Below, piece by piece: positions 57,607 through 64,000 of a stretch of 64,000 nucleotides of DNA (within the stretch, counting starts at the first letter, position 1; each line of letters starts with the position of its first letter). The translations under genes and the position numbers were made by a program. Source of the DNA: Triglochin maritima (taxonomy: Eukaryota; Streptophyta; Magnoliopsida; Alismatales; Juncaginaceae); contig OY821791.1 in assembly GCA_963682175.1 (NCBI GenBank), forward strand, positions 24,149,826-24,213,825, written 5' to 3'. The notes under the pieces were generated by a model, which did not search any database, was not told the DNA's origin, and saw only the letters and a program-made list of their open reading frames with translations.

Positions 57607-58642
57607 TCAGAGGAGTAGACTATAATGTAGAATATAGATGAGGAGAAGAATCAGAAGAGAAGGGAAGAATCCCTAGAGCTAACTGGGTAAGGGTGAGGAT
57701 TGAAGCCTAATCTAGCAAACACAGCTCAAACAACATAAGGTCACTATAGGTAGTAACAACTAGACGACGCCTAACTACGAGGTCACGTGGTTCAACATGC
57801 CTCATCTCCCTGTGACGAAGACCACAAAGCCCAGCAAGTGAGCCAAGATCTCATCTTGTACTATCGACAGAGTGGGCGATGTCGATTAGACTATGAGGGT
57901 CGTGACTGGATTACTCTCCTAATATGCCTGAGGTCCTTAAGGGTCAAATGTCTACTTGATTTTACAATTAGGCTTTTTGAGAGGTGTTTCGTGGGGCTAA
58001 AGGAAGGGGTGATGAAATCCCTCACCTTATCTTGAAGATTATAGGTGGTACCCCTTAAATATGTTTCGAATCCTTAGGTTAGCAAGCAACTCACCATACA
58101 AATACTCCCCTCACTCTTGTTCCAATTGCAATTCCTACTAACTAATGCATGTTCATACAAACCACATAAATGTGAGTAGAAAATGCATACCTCATATCAG
58201 TGCTCAACAATTGAAAGTAAAGCTAAATGAAAGGCAAGCTACGTGGCTATGTTGAGTACATGATGCATGACCTAAACAAGGAAGAATGCCTAATATTTTG
58301 CTTTGGATTTTAATGGCCAAGATGATTAAGGGGTATTGATTGATTGATTGATTGATTAACCTGGAAGTAATCTACAGGTTCAGAGATGCAAAATTGGGTT
58401 GTCAGACAACCATATTGTAAGTAGAAACAAATATAGGAAAATAGGAAGAAAAAATTGCTCACCAGACCTCCAATTGGTGGTCTTAGGCCGCTAATTGGCA
58501 GTTAGAGTGGCTTCTTCCTCCCCTAAACTTCTCCTGGTACCTCCCTTTGATCTTGTGATGTCCTAAAACAAACGAAAACAAAAAAGAAATATCAAATCCA
58601 CTCGAATCGTCCAAACCAGAGTCTAGACAACGGTGCCAAAAA
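57607..58642 (-). other. 5' leader of element C, remainder
   Basis: Conserved leader block at about 57755-58030. The part next to H (57607-57720) resembles leader B, while CAGCAAGTGAGCCAAGATC near 57831-57850 is A-type. Paired decayed palindromes at 58464-58505 (AGACCTCCAATTGGTGGTCT first). A degraded primer-binding site (complement of TGGCACCGTTGTC) lies near 58625-58637. Confidence 0.65.
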
Positions 58643-59860
58643 TATTTTTATTAAGCTTAAACCGCAAGTGCACGGCCATGATGAAGTGATGACAAGTACG
58701 GGTCGAATCCACAAGGAGGTGTGTTGACTCTGGTTCTTCAGAAATCAAGTGGCAAATAAGGGGAGAAGAAGTTTGGTTACACTAAACTAGCAACTAACAA
58801 ATGAGAAAGTCAACAACTCAAGATTAACTACAACTAAACTAAGAAACTAACAAAGTGAGCTGAAATTCAGTAAGGAAACCCTTAAGGAGCGGAGTGTGTG
58901 TACACATGTAATAAGGTGGTGAAGAATGCATTCAATATGGCACAAGCATCGATTGTGTTTTCATGCATAGGAAGTGTCTAATGGTTGTGGCAAAACCTAT
59001 CATTCCAATCACTAACCTAGTTGATTAACATGAGCATAAACAAGTTGGTTGTTAAGAACCTAAACAATCATGGAAAGTGTCTAAAAGTTGTCACAAAACC
59101 CATCAAGTTAGGTATATCATTTAAACAAACAGGAATACATTCACATTCATCGCATATTGCATAAGATAACATTCACTCCCACTCTTTATTACAAGTATAA
59201 ACATCATCTCCACCCCCAAAGGGGGATGAAACTACTTACTACACATTAAGCTAACAATTATACAAAGAAAGTAAGACATTCTAACTAGTTATACTTCTAA
59301 AATTAGGAAAACAAAACTATGCTAAACATTCAAGCATTCAAAAAGACAACATTAAAACAAAACTAGGAAAATTTGTGTTATTGATGACTCACATTACAAG
59401 TAGCATTCCCTCCACTTGAATTTTGTTTCAAAGGCTTACTTCAAGTAGAGAGAATGGTCACCAAGCAACGGGTTGTTTACAAAGGAAGAAGAGGAGTTCT
59501 ATTCATAGACATGAAACAATGCAACAAGGGACAATCCCCCGTTGTGGGACTAATGAACCATACTTAAAATGGACATAAAAAACATAACCCACAACCACAC
59601 GAAATTGGGTCAGATCCTGACCAAAATGGACCGCCACTTTGCAATCAAAATTGGTTAGATGCGACCCAATTTCGCGCGTCTACTTAAGTTCTTCAATTAT
59701 TCACGTAGGGTGTGCCCTGGTTAGTCATTTGAGTATGCTCCCGAATCTAATTGAAAAAATACTCCTCATATGGTGTGGAGTTTCTCATTTAGCTATTTGG
59801 TCCCTCTGGGCTTATGTTCAGGTCCTTCCCTCTTGCTGATGGGTCCTTGTGTATGATGGA
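58643..59860 (-). repeat. Element C upstream LTR (cut by element D)
   Basis: Begins ...TATTTTTATTAAGCTTAAACC, with the terminal TG lost, and follows LTR C to about 59640. It continues with text found at the window start (CTCCTCAT..GTGTGGAGTTTCT near 59762). Element D starts at 59861 before the LTR is complete. Confidence 0.75.
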
Positions 59861-61260
59861 TGTTGAACGTTTTAATTAAACCGCAAGTGCACGGCCACGA
59901 TGAAGCGGTGGCAAGTACGGGTCGTCCTCAGGGAGGTGAGCAACCTCTTCTTTATCAGAAATCAAGTGGCAAAAATTGGGGGTGAAAGATTGATTATGCT
60001 ACTCTACACTAAACTACGCTAAGAAGTATGAAATGCGAACGAAAGAAACAAACAATGAAATGACAACTAAGCTAAGAACAAAAGAAGAATGCTGGAATAC
60101 AGATATGGGAAAACACCTAAGGGGTGGAGTGAGTGCACACAAGCAAAAAGGTGACTGTTGAACATATTCTTTAAGCACAAATAAAGGTGGTGTTATCATG
60201 CATAGGAAGTGTCTAAATGTTGTGGCAAAACCTATCAATCTATTCACCAACTTAGTTGATTAACATTTACTTATGCAAGATGTTTATTTCAGAACCTAAA
60301 CAAGCATGAGAGGTGTCTAATGATTTTGGCAAAACTCATCAAGTTATAAATTCTATCCTAAACAAGCAAGCATACATTCATTCAAGCAACACATTGGAAT
60401 TAAAGCATTCAATCCATTCTCATTTGCAAGTATGTATATCTACTCCACCCCCAAAGGGGATGGAGCTACTCACTAAACATTACACTAATTATTAAACTAA
60501 ACAAAGAAAGCATATTAACTAAGCTAATAAAACTAATGAAATGAGATTAAGCAAAGCAAAACAAGAAACATAAAACCAACAACCTAATAAAGAAAACTTG
60601 TATTAAAATGACTCACATTAAAAGTAGCATCCTCCTACTTTAGTGTGTGCTTGAAAGCCTCACTTCTAGTAGGAAGAATAGCCACTTAAAATATGGAGTG
60701 ATTACAATGGAAGGGGAAGAGTTCTATTTATAGCCATTGAAAAAGGCAAACCGGGACAATCCCCCAATGTGGGACTAAACAGATACCAAAAATAGCCTAA
60801 ACATCCTCTAATACATGTTCTAGAGAAGGTTTAGCGGATTTGGGCCAAAATGGACCGCCAATTAGCGGTCTTGGACCGCCAATTGGCGGTCTAAAATGTC
60901 CGGATCTATCTGGAATTTGTGCTTGGCTTTGCTTAGTGTATTTGGTGGTCTTGGATGCATCTACGTCGTTTATTGGAGCTCCGACCCGAATAGAATTGCC
61001 AAAATACTCCCCATGATGTTGTGGAGTTTTCTGTTTTGCTCTTAGATCCTTCTGTCTTACGTTCATGTCCTTCTCCCTTGCTTCTTGGTCCCTAGATCTC
61101 ACAGTTCAGTCCTTTTTCCCAGCTTTTGAGTCATTTTATGCTTCATCTCTTCAAACCTATTTATTCCTGAAAACTAAACATAAAACTCGTAACATAGCAT
61201 TGTTTAGGTGAAAGATAATGGATATAAGATACAAATATAAGCATGAAATGGTGTCAATCA
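59861..61260 (-). repeat. Element D downstream LTR
   Basis: 1400 bp, TGTTGAACGT to GTGTCAATCA, closely related to the LTRs of A. TATA box at 60725-60732. Paired palindromes at 60853-60892, the second GGACCGCCAATTGGCGGTCT. Confidence 0.9.
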
Positions 61261-62847
61261 AATACCCCCACACCTAACTTTTGCTAGTCCCGAGCAAAAC
61301 AAAGAAAGAGAATAGCATACGAAAAACAAGAAATCCTAACTCACGTTCGTAGGAATCACGGTTGCACTTAGCACGTGTAACAAGCCGTTAAACCTCCTTG
61401 TCACCAAGGAGCAGGAGTGTTGTCTCCTTAGAGTTTTCAGCGGATATACCCACAAAATCCGAACAAGATGCATTAATCAATCTAGCCACACGACTTGTTG
61501 GACTTATTTTGTCGGTCATGGGACGCGGTAATACTACGGGTCGACTCTATATATGTAATTGGTCCACACACTTAGCCTAATGAGTTATTCGTGAGAGTTA
61601 GTTAAGGACTTAAGTGAAAGACATGGGCAACCTTAACTTCTGAATGTGATACAATATGTACAGTCCATTTTGGTTCTTATTTGACTTTTTTCTTTTCTTT
61701 TTTGTTTCTTTTTTTCTTTTTCTTTGGAGCAGTTTATGGGTTGGTGTTTGATTCTCCCAGTGTCAGGTTTCGTTATGAGGACTTACACTATCACATACAC
61801 CTTCCCCCAAATCTCCACATAGGGCGATCCCTACCACCCGTGTAACGGGAGTTCGGTCGGTGCATCCCAAGTCAGATGACTCGAAAGCACCAGGCACAAA
61901 GGCCCCTCAGACCTACTTTCCCGAGTGATAGGAGCCGTGCGAGAAGAGAGAACACCACTTATTCATTTATCTACATGAGAACCAAAACCCCTACACTTAA
62001 TTTTCACAAAAAGAGATTAAGGGCCCTTGACCATGACAAACTTCCTTATACTAAATGACACGAATTATTTGACTCACTTGGTTCATGGTGGACTTCTTTA
62101 AATGTTTGAGTGCTGAAACCCTACGATTACACGCCCCCCGAGGGAAAACCGGGGTGCATCCTAACGACTCGGTATGACCTCAAGCCAGTAAACTAGAAAT
62201 CCTAATGCATCAAGTTCAAGACAATTTTGGGAGCTTTCTTTTTACTTTGCCTCTCAACGGTTTTGCACATGCTAAACACACGCAAAACCTACAAAAACAT
62301 TTTCTTTCACAAACACATGAAGATTTTGAAAGAAATGTGAAAATTTTAAAGCACTAGGCAAGCAAAAGAAGACAAGTCACCCAAGGATCATGGCAAGCAG
62401 ATATATCGATATTAAATGTAGCACACTAGCATGACCCTAACAATGCACACAAAAGAAAACAAAAAAATCAAAAGAAAAGACTCGACTATGTACACACGTA
62501 AAACACCCCCCACACCTACTTCATGCATTGTCCTCAATGAATGTGAAAAAGATACTACATGGATATATGCGTGAAAAAGGAAAGATCTCACCAACATGAA
62601 GTACAAAGGGACGTTCAGGGTCATGTTGATGGACACAAACCCAAATTCCCTCAAAAGCTGTGAGAAGCTGAAGAAGGTAGATAAATACGTGAAGAGATTG
62701 GGCCCAAGTACTCAAGGGTTGGAGCCCACAACAATCGATGCTCACTGGGAGTCTATTATTACACACTTTTTTTCTCTTTTTTTCTTCTTTTTTTGTGTTT
62801 TTTTACAAGATATTTACATCAACCAAGATATTCTCATAATGATTTGG
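61261..62847 (-). other. Element D 3' noncoding region
   Basis: Homologous to 9692-11262 of B and 43889-45440 of C. Polypurine tract next to the LTR (minus AGGTGTGGGGGTATT) and a second AGGTGTGGGGGGTG near 62503-62520, with GAGGACAATGCATGAAG beside it. A T-rich run lies at about 62766-62805. No ORF worth calling. Confidence 0.75.
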
Positions 62848-64000
62848 TCAAGGAACATCAAATGAGAACATCAAGTTTTGAGGACCAGAGACTTGCCGAG
62901 ATGGGCAAACACCACTGGTACTCTGAGGTGTCATGAGGGGTGAAAGGTCAAAGCTGAAAGGCTCGAACCCCTCATGATATTGGTCGGGTGTGGGCATCAA
63001 AGAATGAAGTTGTGTTGCCTCACTAGGGTTTAATTGCTCATCGAAGAAAACCCTCCAACCAATAGGCGGGTGCATCGGAATGAGTTCCTCAGGCTCATTC
63101 GATGGATGCAGCAGACTTGCATTACTAAGAATGGGGCTTCTCCCCAAGTCATCCAACAAGGACCTCCCACCATCATTTAGATCATCAAGCATAAGCTCGG
63201 TCATAGGTGGGTCCTTGTTGGAGTCAATATGAAGCTCAAATGGCTCAATGGCCATGGGACATGAGGTAGAAACACCTTCTGGTATAGTCATAACATGAGG
63301 TGTCTCACTCTCACTAGTACTCTAACCTGGATCATGCAACGAACACTCCCTTTGGACATTCATGTTCGAAGCCAGCTCACTCTGTTGCATTGCGAAGACA
63401 GGCAATGAGTTGTCGCTGGGCCCACGAACATTCTCAACGGGTTGCATTGGGGTTAGGGGTGTTCGTTGATTTTGTGGTGCTTTCTCCAATTGGCGGATGA
63501 GATTTAGATTTAACGGTTCATCCATGGGTTCTTGTTGCCTACCAGAGTTGAACACATGAAACTCGGCACTCATGTTACCGAATGAGAGCTTCATGAGACC
63601 ATTTCTACAATTAATCAAGGCATTGGAGGTGGCCAGCAATGGTCTACCCAAAATCAAAGGTATTTGAGAGTTGTTCGCAACAGGATTGGTATCGAGGACA
63701 ACAAAATCGACTGGAAATATAAAATCTCCAACTTTGATAAGCACGTCCTCGATAATCCCCATGGGAATACGAATGGATCTATCCGCCAATTGAAGGGTGA
63801 TCTTAGTTGGTTTCAATTCTCCCAAGTTCAACTGTTGATAAACAGAGAATGGGAGGAGGTTGACCGCTGATCCTAAATCAAGCAAAACATTGCTCATTCT
63901 AGTGTCCCCTATCGTACACTGAATAGTAGGACACCCAGGGTCCTTGTATTTTGTTTAGGTCGGATTGGACAAAAGTGAGTTGATATTTGCAGCCAAGAAT
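62848..64000 (-). pseudogene. gag-protease of element D, C-terminal part, with nonsense codons
   Basis: Same frame as the gene of element A. From the window edge inward: a stop (TAA at 63955-63957) where A has Tyr, the protease with LDLGSAVNLLPFS and LILGRPLLATSNAL, a stop (TAG at 63322-63324) where A has Glu, then the conserved tail with MHPPIGWRVFFDEQLNPSEA and the terminal SFDVP. The N-terminal gag lies outside the window. Two stops in about 380 codons make it non-functional unless read through. Confidence 0.85.

Larger units (their letters stand above)
42865..59860 (-). mobile_element. Element C: old, mosaic Athila-like element, interrupted by H and D
   Basis: Minus-strand order: upstream LTR (from 58643, cut by D at 59861), degraded tRNA-Asp primer-binding site, leader (split by H), broken gag-protease, 3' noncoding region, LTR 43888-42865. 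It carries many stops and frameshifts and diverged LTRs, so it is older than H and D. Different parts resemble different relatives: leader start and gag are B-like; the rest of the leader, the protease and the C-terminus are A-like. Confidence 0.8.
59861..64000 (-). mobile_element. Element D: A-type gag-protease element, runs off the window
   Basis: LTR, polypurine tract, full 3' noncoding region and the C-terminal half of gag-protease on the minus strand. It is close to A but retains the 1.59-kb 3' region that A has lost. Target duplication cannot be checked because the far end is outside. Confidence 0.85.

Noticed and set aside
1..64000. Host genes, tRNA, rRNA, or centromeric satellite arrays
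   Set aside because: None seen. tRNA-like text is limited to primer-binding sites, and no long monomeric satellite is present.

Overview
This window is intergenic DNA from a flowering plant. The evidence is layered LTR retrotransposons of plant types, nested inside one another, plus a block of decayed CACTA-like DNA transposons. I see no host protein-coding gene, rRNA or tRNA gene. I do not recognise the species.

Layout, left: 1-388 is the start of a minus-strand LTR and 648-1817 is an inverted, plus-strand LTR of the same family (E). E was split by element A (1818-19536, minus strand, perfect 5-bp target duplication CTCAT). A is a non-autonomous Ty3/gypsy, Athila-like element carrying only gag-protease, with a nonsense codon near its start. 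A's upstream LTR was in turn split by element B (8119-18759), a very young relative with an intact 1074-residue gag-protease ORF. B has an extra copy of its 3' internal region outside its upstream LTR, so it looks like a truncated tandem dimer.

Layout, middle (about 19.6-42.9 kb): A+T-rich, decayed DNA. It contains a repeat family with a GRF-like zinc-finger ORF and dense TGTCC...GGACA palindromes, two inverted CACTA-type ends with ACCACGTCGG subterminal motifs, fragments of a Ptta/En/Spm-type transposase, a palindromic Athila-like LTR remnant with primer-binding site, a hAT-like MITE candidate, and a Ty1/copia remnant (LTR, primer-binding site, broken gag).

Layout, right: element C (from 42865, minus strand) is an old Athila-like gag-protease element whose sequence switches between A-like and B-like. 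Its leader was split by element H (48654-57601, plus strand, target duplication TATAA), a complete Tekay/Del-like chromovirus whose gag-pol has one in-frame UAG and one frameshift. C's right LTR was split by element D (59861 to past the window end), an A-type element.

How the parts relate: A, B, C and D encode only gag and protease, so all would need reverse transcriptase and integrase from another source. They share 3' noncoding sequence, leader blocks, a tRNA-Asp primer-binding site and a short palindrome (AGACCGCCAATTGGCGGTCT or close variants) placed both upstream of the LTR TATA box and in the RNA leader. That shared cis architecture is the most interesting signal in the window.
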